Shown here: positions 1-4,578 of the stretch, piece by piece
Numbering within the stretch: position 1 is the stretch's first letter
How the letters are laid out: the number at the start of each line of letters is the position of its first letter
NCBI GenBank assembly: GCA_030426875.1
Contig: JAUHXI010000077.1
Span: 1-6,853 of the forward strand
DNA: 6,853 nucleotides
Origin: a bacterium
GTDB taxonomy: Bacteria; Patescibacteriota; Gracilibacteria; UM-FILTER-43-11
Direction: 5' to 3'
Notes under the pieces: generated by a model
The model's input: the letters and a program-made list of their open reading frames with translations, nothing else
Databases searched by the model: none
Told to the model about the DNA's origin: nothing
Translations under genes and position numbers: made by a program

Positions 1-1313
1 GCGGCATTCATTCCCTCAATGTCTTCGGGGCTGGTTTCCTTTCGAACCAAAATCACTTTTTCACCTTTCGCAGCCATCTCAGCAGCCACAGCACTTTCAA
101 ACACCACCTTACCACTTGCAGCGCCTGGACTGGCTGGTAGGCCTTTTACAATCACTGGTTTGCCATGGTTGGGTGCAATGGTGGGATGGAGCAATTGGTC
201 AATTTTTTCAGGGTCCAAACGTTTGACGGCTTCTTTTTCATCGATGAGCCCTTCTTTTACCATCTCGACGGCCATGCGGACAGATGCGGCGGCTGTTCGT
301 TTACCTCTGCGTGTTTGAAGCATATACAGGGCTCCATTTTCGATCGTGAACTCCAAATCTTGCATGTCTTTGTAGTGGAGTTCTAATTTTTTATAAATTT
401 CTACCAGTTGATTGTAGGCCTCCGGCATCACGGCCTCTAATTTATCAATAGGGTCAGGGGTGCGGATCCCGGCAACCACGTCCTCCCCTTGAGCATTCAT
501 CAAAAATTCACCATAAAAAGCGCGTTCTCCCGTGCTCGGATTCCGGGTGAAAGCCACGCCCGTTCCTGAGGTTTCGCCCATGTTCCCGAACACCATGGAT
601 TGCACGGTGACGGCTGTTCCTAAATCATGTGGGATTTTGTGGATGCTGCGGTAGCTGATGGCGCGGGGGGTGTTCCACGAATCGAACACAGCATTGATGG
701 CCATTTTTAGTTGCTCATGCGGGTCTTCAGGAAACGGTTCGCCTCGTTTTTCTTGAATGTGTGCTTTGTATTGACTCACAATTTCCTGAAGCTCGCCAGC
801 AGACAGATCGCTATCAAATTCAGCGTTCACGGCTTCTTTTTTTTCGTCCAGAATTGCCTCAAAGGCTTCCATATCCATCCCCAACACCACATTGCAGAAC
901 ATTTGAATGAAGCGGCGGTAGGCGTCCCAACTGAAACGTTCGTTCTGGGTGCTTTCAATCAATCCTTGCACGGTTTCACTATTCAAACCTAAATTTAAAA
1001 CCGTATCCATCATGCCGGGCATAGAAATTTTGGCGCCACTGCGAACCGAAACAAGGAGGGGATTTGTTTTGTCTCCAAATTGTTTACCCATGGCGTCTTC
1101 CAGCTTTTTCAGATTAGCCTCCACGGCTTCTTCCAGTCCTGCAGGCCAGGCATTTCGATTCTCTAAATAAGCATTGCAGACTTCGGTGGTGATGGTAAAA
1201 CCAGCCGGCACGGGAATGCCAAGCCGAGTCATTTCATTCAAATTGGCCCCCTTGCCACCCAATAAATCAACATCGGCTTTTGATCCTTCTCCAAAAAAAT
1301 AGACGGGTTTCAT
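1..1313 (-). CDS. ppdK: Pyruvate, phosphate dikinase, N-terminal half (3' end beyond window)
   Basis: This enzyme interconverts pyruvate + ATP + Pi and phosphoenolpyruvate + AMP + PPi in the cytoplasm. In anaerobes and minimal-genome bacteria it often stands in for, or runs opposite to, pyruvate kinase. The visible 437 codons read without frameshift. The nucleotide-binding domain starts with LGGKGANLNEM (residues 18-28). VSVRSGAKISMPGMMDTVLN (88-107) is the PPDK signature that separates it from PEP synthase, and R91 is the likely ATP-contacting Arg. SMVFGNMGETSGTGVAFTRN follows at about 240-259, then LQTRRGKRTAAA from 332. The swivelling linker (GLPASPGAASGKVVF, TSPEDIEGM) is present, but the GGMTSHAAV catalytic-His segment expected next lies outside the window. 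The family is usually near 870-900 residues, so about half is seen. The ATG at 1313-1311 starts MKPVYFFGEG, the normal family N-terminus. Its leader is A-rich with no clear Shine-Dalgarno. It is divergent from the small-gene cluster. Confidence 0.96.
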   Translation of the reverse strand, partial: MKPVYFFGEGSKADVDLLGGKGANLNEMTRLGIPVPAGFTITTEVCNAYLENRNAWPAGLEEAVEANLKKLEDAMGKQFGDKTNPLLVSVRSGAKISMPGMMDTVLNLGLNSETVQGLIESTQNERFSWDAYRRFIQMFCNVVLGMDMEAFEAILDEKKEAVNAEFDSDLSAGELQEIVSQYKAHIQEKRGEPFPEDPHEQLKMAINAVFDSWNTPRAISYRSIHKIPHDLGTAVTVQSMVFGNMGETSGTGVAFTRNPSTGERAFYGEFLMNAQGEDVVAGIRTPDPIDKLEAVMPEAYNQLVEIYKKLELHYKDMQDLEFTIENGALYMLQTRRGKRTAAASVRMAVEMVKEGLIDEKEAVKRLDPEKIDQLLHPTIAPNHGKPVIVKGLPASPGAASGKVVFESAVAAEMAAKGEKVILVRKETSPEDIEGMNA

Positions 1314-1364
1314 ACTTTGTTCTTTGTTACGGAGTAATGAATTTTTTGTTTATTTTTTTGTTTT

Positions 1365-1394
1365 AGGACTAAGGACTAAGTAGTAAGGACTAAG
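1365..1394. repeat. Heptanucleotide tandem repeat (AGGACTA)
   Basis: Four 7-bp units lie head to tail from 1365 to 1392: AGGACTA, AGGACTA, AGTAGTA, AGGACTA, followed by a further AG. They sit in the divergent intergenic region between ppdK and the small-gene cluster. A single AGGACTA recurs at 3201-3207, overlapping the stop codon of the 2674-3201 gene. The unit carries a stop on both strands (CTAAG forward, TAG in the reverse complement). Because the period is 7, successive copies put stops in different frames. Its role is unknown. It resembles the heptanucleotide short tandem repeats (STRR) described in cyanobacteria in format, not in sequence. Confidence 0.8.
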
Positions 1395-1467
1395 TTGATA
1401 CAAACTCAATGCTTATGACTGCCAAGAAATATTACCTACATAATCGATTGATTTCTACTGATAAATC

Positions 1468-1496
1468 TTGAATTTGATTTGTAAATGTGGTATAAT
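1468..1496 (+). promoter_or_regulatory. Sigma-70-type promoter for the 1581/1985 unit
   Basis: The -35 TTGAAT is at 1468-1473. After a 17-bp spacer comes a perfect -10 TATAAT at 1491-1496, with an extended -10 TGG directly before it at 1488-1490. Transcription should start near 1503 and give a leader of about 80 nt before the ATG at 1581. The element is nearly superimposable on the promoter at 2611-2639. Confidence 0.8.
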
Positions 1497-1580
1497 GAGA
1501 GGAATAGACCACTTTCATTCAGAGAAGAGGAATAAAAAAAGTCTATCGTCAATCCCTTTTCAAAAAATAAAAATAAAACA

Positions 1581-1913
1581 ATGAGTCAGCAAAACGATCC
1601 TTTTCAAGAGCGCTATGAGGAAACCATGGCCAAGTACCATGCTTATTTTGAGCACGTACGAACCGCCTTTAAGGAACATTGTGAAGACATCAAACAAAAA
1701 ACGCTGGTAGAACTTGATGAAGTTCCGGATAATGACAAGGACACACGGAAGCAAATTTTAATGAAACAGAAGCAAGAATTGGACGAGGCATTGTCAGAGT
1801 TGAAGCAGCTTCTGAATTTCCAATCATCAAAGATGAGACAATCGCTTGAAGAAATTCGAACGGAGCAGGAGCAGCAAAGTTTTGACCTGGAGCAGGAGTT
1901 GGCCACTGTTTGA
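1581..1913 (+). CDS. Unrecognised 110-aa helical / coiled-coil protein
   Basis: I do not recognise a family. The protein is highly charged, Gln- and Glu-rich, and has no signal peptide or membrane segment, so it is probably cytoplasmic. It reads as a helical hairpin: helix 1 covers about residues 5-45 (ERYEETMAKYHAYFEHV and onward), a polar turn EVPDNDKD lies at 47-54, and helix 2 covers about 54-108. Helix 2 has leucines at heptad-like spacing (KQELDEALSELKQLL), suggesting a coiled coil or oligomer. There is one Cys (C34). It starts at the only plausible ATG, about 80 nt downstream of a near-consensus promoter. The leader is A-rich (AAAAATAAAACA just before ATG) without a Shine-Dalgarno. It is the first gene of a probable unit with the gene at 1985, 71 bp downstream. 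It ends in TGA. An antisense frame overlaps it, but the promoter and codon pattern favour this strand. Confidence 0.78.
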   Translation: MSQQNDPFQERYEETMAKYHAYFEHVRTAFKEHCEDIKQKTLVELDEVPDNDKDTRKQILMKQKQELDEALSELKQLLNFQSSKMRQSLEEIRTEQEQQSFDLEQELATV

Positions 1914-1914
1914 A

Positions 1915-1944
1915 GCGGTAGCCGATAAGCGGATAGCGGTGAGC
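1915..1944. repeat. Degenerate 7-bp periodic repeat (GCGGATA-like)
   Basis: Just after the TGA of the 110-aa gene, four imperfect 7-mers run in register: GCGGTAG, CCGATAA, GCGGATA and GCGGTGA, followed by GC. The stretch is much more GC-rich than the AT-rich spacer that follows. It shares the 7-bp period of the AGGACTA array upstream but not its sequence. Function is unknown, and with degenerate units the repeat call is tentative. Confidence 0.45.
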
Positions 1945-1984
1945 TTCGAAAAAATAAACAATAGAAAATAAATATATATTAAAA

Positions 1985-2509
1985 ATGGCTGGACCTGAAT
2001 CAAACCATAGTAGTGAAAATCTAAGTCAAGCGCTTCCAAAACTGGATCGGCAAAAAAATAAGCCCGAAGCGAGTGATATGCTCGACTCTACTGAGCAGCA
2101 ATTGGCGAGTATGAAAGAAAAATTGGAAGAGGTTCAAAGGGCAGATGAAAATAGAGAAAAAGAAGCAAATAAACCTTCTAAGGCCAATTCAGTCATTTCA
2201 CGATCTCCCGAAGCGAAGCGCATGGAAGAAAAATGGTCTCAAATGGTTAAAGATCGTCCTGATACACCTGTAAAAATGTCCGAAGTGTTCGGTTATCTTT
2301 TGGCGGTGCTCTCGGATGAGCTTCCTGCTGGAGCTCAAGATTTGGCAAGTCGTGTGCTTTCTATCATGAATAGTAATGACCCTAAGGATCGGGATTTGGA
2401 TCCAGAAGCAGCCAGGACAGCAGCTGTTATTGAGTCAGCTCAAGCGCGTTTAAATGACCCTCAAAATCTGGCAAGTCTCTTTATAAAAGAGGTAATGAGG
2501 GCTGCTTGA
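1985..2509 (+). CDS. Unrecognised 174-aa protein, disordered N-half and helical C-half
   Basis: No family recognised. Residues 1-30 are polar and likely disordered. Residues 32-62 are strongly helical and charged (STEQQLASMKEKLEEVQ), compatible with a short coiled coil. A Lys/Ser/Pro-rich linker follows to about 80. The C-terminal part (98-174) looks folded: MSEVFGYLLAVLSDELPAGA begins an amphipathic stretch to about 129, then an acidic NDPKDRDLDPE turn, then Ala-rich helices (EAARTAAVIESAQARL) and a terminal NLASLFIKEVMRAA helix. The 101-109 segment is too short and flanked by acidic residues to be a membrane helix. There is no Cys and no signal peptide. It starts at the ATG after an AT-only leader (ATATATTAAAA) with no Shine-Dalgarno. 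It is probably cotranscribed with the upstream 110-aa gene. It ends in TGA and is followed by a palindrome. Confidence 0.78.
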   Translation: MAGPESNHSSENLSQALPKLDRQKNKPEASDMLDSTEQQLASMKEKLEEVQRADENREKEANKPSKANSVISRSPEAKRMEEKWSQMVKDRPDTPVKMSEVFGYLLAVLSDELPAGAQDLASRVLSIMNSNDPKDRDLDPEAARTAAVIESAQARLNDPQNLASLFIKEVMRAA

Positions 2510-2528
2510 TTGTTTTGGATGTTTGGTT

Positions 2529-2556
2529 GTAGAGACGCAAAATCTTGCGTCTGTAC
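2529..2556. repeat. Imperfect palindrome, 12-bp arms, 4-nt loop
   Basis: GTAGAGACGCAA (2529-2540), AATC loop (2541-2544) and TTGCGTCTGTAC (2545-2556) pair at 11 of 12 positions. It lies 20 bp after the stop of the 174-aa gene and upstream of the next promoter. A stable RNA hairpin is expected, but no U-run follows on either strand, so it is not a classical intrinsic terminator. From memory, GTAGAGACGCAA palindromes occur as dispersed repeats in unrelated bacterial genomes. A REP- or MITE-like element is therefore the preferred reading. It could still stabilise or attenuate the upstream transcript. Confidence 0.7.
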
Positions 2557-2610
2557 GAAAATCATAAATACGTAAAAAAATGCGGAAACGCGTAAAATAT
2601 GGGATAATTC

Positions 2611-2639
2611 TTGATTTTTAATTTTAAAAATGGTATAAT
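2611..2639 (+). promoter_or_regulatory. Sigma-70-type promoter for the 2674/3229 unit
   Basis: The -35 TTGATT is at 2611-2616, followed by a 17-bp AT-only stretch ending in TGG (2631-2633) and a perfect TATAAT at 2634-2639. Transcription is expected near 2646, about 28 nt before the ATG at 2674. The pattern of -35, spacing, TGG and the following G matches the promoter at 1468-1496. Confidence 0.8.
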
Positions 2640-2673
2640 GTAAAGATTAATTCAATTCAATAAAAATAAAAAA

Positions 2674-3201
2674 ATGTCTGAAACACTAAAAGTAAACAAT
2701 GAGGGGCAAAATAATAACAATGAAGCGGCTATTGATAATCCTTACGCTGGCTCTGAAGATGTAGCTGATGCTGCTGTTAAAGAGGTCATGGTGAAGGGGT
2801 ATATGAAGGAGATTGAGGATATTAACGGTTCAGAATCTGAAACTGCAACTGACCAAATTGTCGCAAGGGCTAATGAGCTTAGGGCTAATCCTGATGATTA
2901 TGACTCTTTTATGCATGCATTAGAAGGTTCGCCAAAGCGTACCCCAGTAAAGAAGGCTCAAGAAAAATTGAAGCAATTAGAATTAAATGCGCGTGATAAA
3001 GTCATGAATAGTGTTTTTGATTCCATTCAGGGTAAAGATGGACAAGGGATGAGAGACCTCGTTTCATATATAAAGGGAGCAGAGCCTCATGAGCGGGCTA
3101 GAATGGTCAACGTCCTACAAAATATGGCTGAAAATGATTCCAGTGCCAGCGACAAATATGCTGCAGTGGCCAAATGGGCCTTGGAGCAACTTGAAGGTTA
3201 A
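2674..3201 (+). CDS. Unrecognised 175-aa acidic helical protein
   Basis: No family recognised. The N-terminus (1-28) is polar and Asn-rich (NNEGQNNNNEAAIDNPY) and probably disordered. The rest is predicted helical: about 29-50 (DVADAAVKEVMVKGYMKEIE), 58-84 (TATDQIVARANELRANPDDY), a basic SPKRTPVKK hinge at 86-94, 95-118 (AQEKLKQLELNARDKVMNSV), and a C-terminal repeat-like helical part at 125-174 with a single Trp (W168). There is no Cys, signal peptide or membrane span, so it is probably cytosolic. The start lies about 28 nt behind a strong promoter, after an AATAAAAATAAAAAA leader with no Shine-Dalgarno. It is followed 27 bp later by the 110-aa gene at 3229, so the two are probably cotranscribed. 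Its TAA stop is embedded in TTAAGGACTAA, a single copy of the AGGACTA unit. It shows no convincing similarity to the 174-aa neighbour beyond general composition. Confidence 0.8.
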   Translation: MSETLKVNNEGQNNNNEAAIDNPYAGSEDVADAAVKEVMVKGYMKEIEDINGSESETATDQIVARANELRANPDDYDSFMHALEGSPKRTPVKKAQEKLKQLELNARDKVMNSVFDSIQGKDGQGMRDLVSYIKGAEPHERARMVNVLQNMAENDSSASDKYAAVAKWALEQLEG

Positions 3202-3228
3202 GGACTAAAAAATAATGTTGATTTAAAA

Positions 3229-3561
3229 ATGGGTGCAAAGTTTGACACACCAAAACCACAGCCTGCCTCAACAACTGATAATCCTTTAGATGATTTTGAT
3301 GAATCTAAGGGGGGAGTTGATGATGATGCACTCGATGACCTATTCCTCAGGAAGACAGGGGGTAAAGGCAAGAGTAATGAATTAGACGGTCTAAACAAAT
3401 ACACTCCCAATGATAGAGAAGAGGGCAACTTGCCTAACAATGGAATAAAGGATGATTTAGAAGGGGGTGTTGCCCCCATGCCAAACTCGCCTGAGCAAGC
3501 AGATTATCCCCCCACTCCAGACAACCAGGCACCCAGTCCTGATTTTGAGTTGAAAGAATAA
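3229..3561 (+). CDS. Unrecognised 110-aa acidic, Pro-rich disordered protein
   Basis: No family recognised. The composition indicates intrinsic disorder: by hand count 25 Asp+Glu against 11 Lys+Arg, and 14 Pro, with no Cys or Trp. A dense acidic block at 20-39 (LDDFDESKGGVDDDALDDLF) contains regularly placed Leu/Phe and is followed by basic LRKTGGKGK. It has the look of a short linear interaction motif that folds on binding a partner. The tail (about 82-105) is a Pro/Asn/Ser string (PMPNSPEQADYPPTPDNQAP). It starts 27 bp after the previous stop, with an A-rich leader (GATTTAAAA) and no Shine-Dalgarno, so it is probably the second gene of that unit. An overlapping antisense frame is hydrophobic and Ser/Leu-rich, typical of the shadow of a DNA string rich in GAT and CCN. 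The call as a real gene rests on its operon position and start context. Confidence 0.68.
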   Translation: MGAKFDTPKPQPASTTDNPLDDFDESKGGVDDDALDDLFLRKTGGKGKSNELDGLNKYTPNDREEGNLPNNGIKDDLEGGVAPMPNSPEQADYPPTPDNQAPSPDFELKE

Positions 3562-3579
3562 AGTTACACATAAAACGAA

Positions 3580-3617
3580 GATTTCATATGGACTCTAAAA
3601 CCGATGAAGTTTTTTTT
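3580..3617 (+). terminator. Weak candidate terminator of the 2674/3229 unit
   Basis: GATTTCAT (3580-3587) can pair with ATGAAGTT (3604-3611), giving an 8-bp stem with two G-U pairs, a 16-nt loop and a following run of T (3612-3617). It lies just past the stop at 3561 and overlaps the 3' end of the opposing MGMT-family gene. The stem is AT-rich and the loop long, so it would be weak. The T-run also encodes lysines on the other strand. Confidence 0.28.
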
Positions 3618-3894
3618 CAAAATCCACAATTTTACCCCTCTTCACCACAATCCCATCCACCTTCAACCGCTCAATCTTCTCTGCATCCCCATAAGCAAAA
3701 CCCCCCAGATCTCCACCTGAACTGACCACCTTATAACACGGAAACGCATTCGGCTCCGGGTTTTTATTCAGCAACTGCCCCACAAACCGATACCCCCTCG
3801 TCCCCATGGCATGCGCCAGTTCTTTATAAGTCGTCACCTTCCCTTTAGGAATTTCGAGCAAAAGCTGTTGCATGAGGGCCATTTTTTCGTTCAT
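3595..3894 (-). CDS. Short MGMT-family protein (DNA alkyltransferase domain) with PCYKV active site
   Basis: This is the C-terminal DNA-binding/methyltransferase domain of the O6-alkylguanine-DNA alkyltransferase family. Such proteins flip alkylated bases and either take the alkyl group onto a Cys or (ATL proteins) flag the lesion for excision repair. Visible are the PKGKVTTYKELA recognition region (16-27, Tyr23), the RFVG Arg-finger motif (36-39; usual form RAVG), the NP turn at 45-46, and P52-C53-Y54-K55-V56 where PCHRV is canonical, then LGGF (63-66). The nucleophile Cys is retained, unlike classical ATLs (PWxRV), but the His that normally activates it is Tyr. At 99 aa it lacks the N-terminal domain of Ogt/Ada-type enzymes. 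It starts at 3894 with an AAGGA only 2 nt upstream. M5, 14 nt from the AAGGA, is an alternative start. It is the second gene after the DUF2004-like gene, with a 32-bp gap. Catalytic competence is uncertain. Confidence 0.87.
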   Translation of the reverse strand: MNEKMALMQQLLLEIPKGKVTTYKELAHAMGTRGYRFVGQLLNKNPEPNAFPCYKVVSSGGDLGGFAYGDAEKIERLKVDGIVVKRGKIVDFEKKLHRF

Positions 3895-3896
3895 TT

Positions 3897-3901
3897 TCCT
3901 T
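3897..3901 (-). promoter_or_regulatory. Shine-Dalgarno-like AAGGA of the MGMT-family gene
   Basis: This is the only clear Shine-Dalgarno-like string close to a start in the window. It reads AAGGA on the minus strand, just 2 nt before the ATG at 3894-3892. That spacing is shorter than usual, and 14 nt to the second in-frame ATG is longer than usual. It therefore does not decide between the two starts. Confidence 0.4.
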
Positions 3902-3926
3902 CAAAGTTAAATTTAAAGATTTGACT

Positions 3927-4415
3927 TTAGCTTTCATGAGTTATACTCACAATTTTTTCAAATTTATCAAAATTAACAACTAGTATCTCATCAGAAAGCT
4001 CCTTTTGCACCTGAAAGTCTAATTGAATAATGAATCCATCACCCCCATCATTAAATAAATTCACTGACCTAAGTTCAATATAATCTAAGAAATTATGGGG
4101 CGAGATGTTTTTTGAAAGCGCTTGCCCTAAAACATCTTTCAATTCATCAAGATGAAATTCAATAAAAGTCTGAATGGCTTCATTGTCATCCTTTTCTTCA
4201 GTTAGTTTTTTTCGCGCACTCTGTTCAAGGATTTCTAATTTATCTAGTGATTTAAAGGCTTCTTTTAATAAGTCTTCTTTATCATTAAAAAAATCTTCTT
4301 CAACATAAAGTGCGCAGTTCACAACACCCTCATTTAGGGCTATTTCTTTTGTAAGATAAACCCCTTCTTTCAGATCATAATTAACCTCTCCAAAAATTTG
4401 ACTATTGATAATCAT
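3927..4415 (-). CDS. DUF2004-like protein
   Basis: Probably a member of the DUF2004 family, whose biochemical role I do not know. The match is recalled from the overall pattern, not searched. The N-terminal strand reads INSQIFGEVNYDLKEGVY (3-20), where family members have an FGEI-like start. An acidic helical middle includes LDKLEILEQSARKKL (57-71) and a conserved-looking FIEFHLDELKDVL block (84-96). The C-terminal strand pattern FIIQLDFQVQKELSDEILVV (128-147) ends in the VSITHES tail (156-162). The length of 162 aa fits the family. There is no signal peptide or membrane helix, and one Cys (C34). The gene is clearly AT-richer than its surroundings: 97 G+C in the 300 bases 3961-4260, against 58 of 120 in a sample of the ATPase gene. 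This suggests separate acquisition. The leader is A-rich with no Shine-Dalgarno. It is divergent from the ATPase gene and is followed by the MGMT-family gene. Confidence 0.72.
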   Translation of the reverse strand: MIINSQIFGEVNYDLKEGVYLTKEIALNEGVVNCALYVEEDFFNDKEDLLKEAFKSLDKLEILEQSARKKLTEEKDDNEAIQTFIEFHLDELKDVLGQALSKNISPHNFLDYIELRSVNLFNDGGDGFIIQLDFQVQKELSDEILVVNFDKFEKIVSITHES

Positions 4416-4448
4416 AGTTTTTATTGCTTAAAATAGAAAATAAAATGG

Positions 4449-4457
4449 ATGACTCAT
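4449..4457. promoter_or_regulatory. ATGACTCAT half of a possible operator pair
   Basis: This 9-bp odd palindrome (ATGA, central C, TCAT) is identical to the core of the longer palindrome at 4501-4515, 55 bp away. Both lie in the divergent region between the DUF2004-like gene and the ATPase gene. Two equal sites would suit a dimeric regulator, but 9 bp alone could be chance. Confidence 0.35.
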
Positions 4458-4500
4458 GTGGTCGCATCTTATGAATGAATTGAGCTAAAATTTATCAATC

Positions 4501-4515
4501 GAAATGACTCATTTC
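4501..4515. promoter_or_regulatory. 15-bp odd palindrome, candidate operator
   Basis: GAAATGA (4501-4507), a central C (4508) and TCATTTC (4509-4515) form a perfect 7-bp inverted repeat. It lies directly upstream of the candidate -35 of the ATPase promoter, with its centre about 47 bp before the expected transcript start. An activator or repressor could bind there. The core ATGACTCAT is repeated at 4449-4457. Confidence 0.45.
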
Positions 4516-4519
4516 TCGT

Positions 4520-4548
4520 TCGTCATTGAACCCAATTTATAGTATACT
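4520..4548 (+). promoter_or_regulatory. Candidate promoter of the ATPase gene
   Basis: TATACT at 4543-4548 (5 of 6 to consensus) lies 17 bp after TCGTCA at 4520-4525 (4 of 6). Transcription near 4555 would leave a leader of about 24 nt before the proposed TTG start. The poor -35 next to a palindrome would suit an activated promoter. Confidence 0.45.
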
Positions 4549-4578
4549 CAAGTTACAGTTAAATAAACACGAAAAACC

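Noticed and set aside
1..1313. Phosphoenolpyruvate synthase instead of PPDK
   Set aside because: The VRSGAKISMPGMMDTVLN signature and the spacing to LQTRRGKRTA match PPDK rather than PpsA.
1341..1364. T-rich tract that could be the tail of an intrinsic terminator
   Set aside because: No GC-rich stem precedes it, and it is the complement of the A-rich ppdK leader.
1365..1394. CRISPR-like array
   Set aside because: Units are only 7 bp with no unique spacers, and no cas gene is present.
1396..1433. Possible minus-strand ppdK promoter (TTGGCA ... TATCAA)
   Set aside because: The spacer is 19 bp with a 4-of-6 -10, or 17 bp with a 3-of-6 -10, so it is too weak to list as a feature.
1560..1906. 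Minus-strand frames opposite the 110-aa coiled-coil gene, one hydrophobic and one Ser/Cys-rich
   Set aside because: They mirror a Glu/Gln/Lys-rich plus-strand gene that has a strong promoter. No start signals are seen.
2519..2575. An 18-codon frame MFGCRDAKSCVC... with three Cys, running through the palindrome
   Set aside because: It is generated by the palindrome sequence, is very short, and has no start context or promoter of its own.
3198..3479. Open minus-strand frame of 93 aa opposite the acidic Pro-rich gene
   Set aside because: Ser/Leu/Pro-rich translation typical of the reverse strand of Asp-rich coding DNA. It lacks a promoter, and the plus frame has operon context.
4468..4498. Possible minus-strand promoter for the DUF2004-like gene (TTGATA, 19-bp spacer, CATAAG)
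   Set aside because: The long spacer and 4-of-6 -10 make it no better than chance in AT-rich DNA, though a promoter must lie somewhere here.
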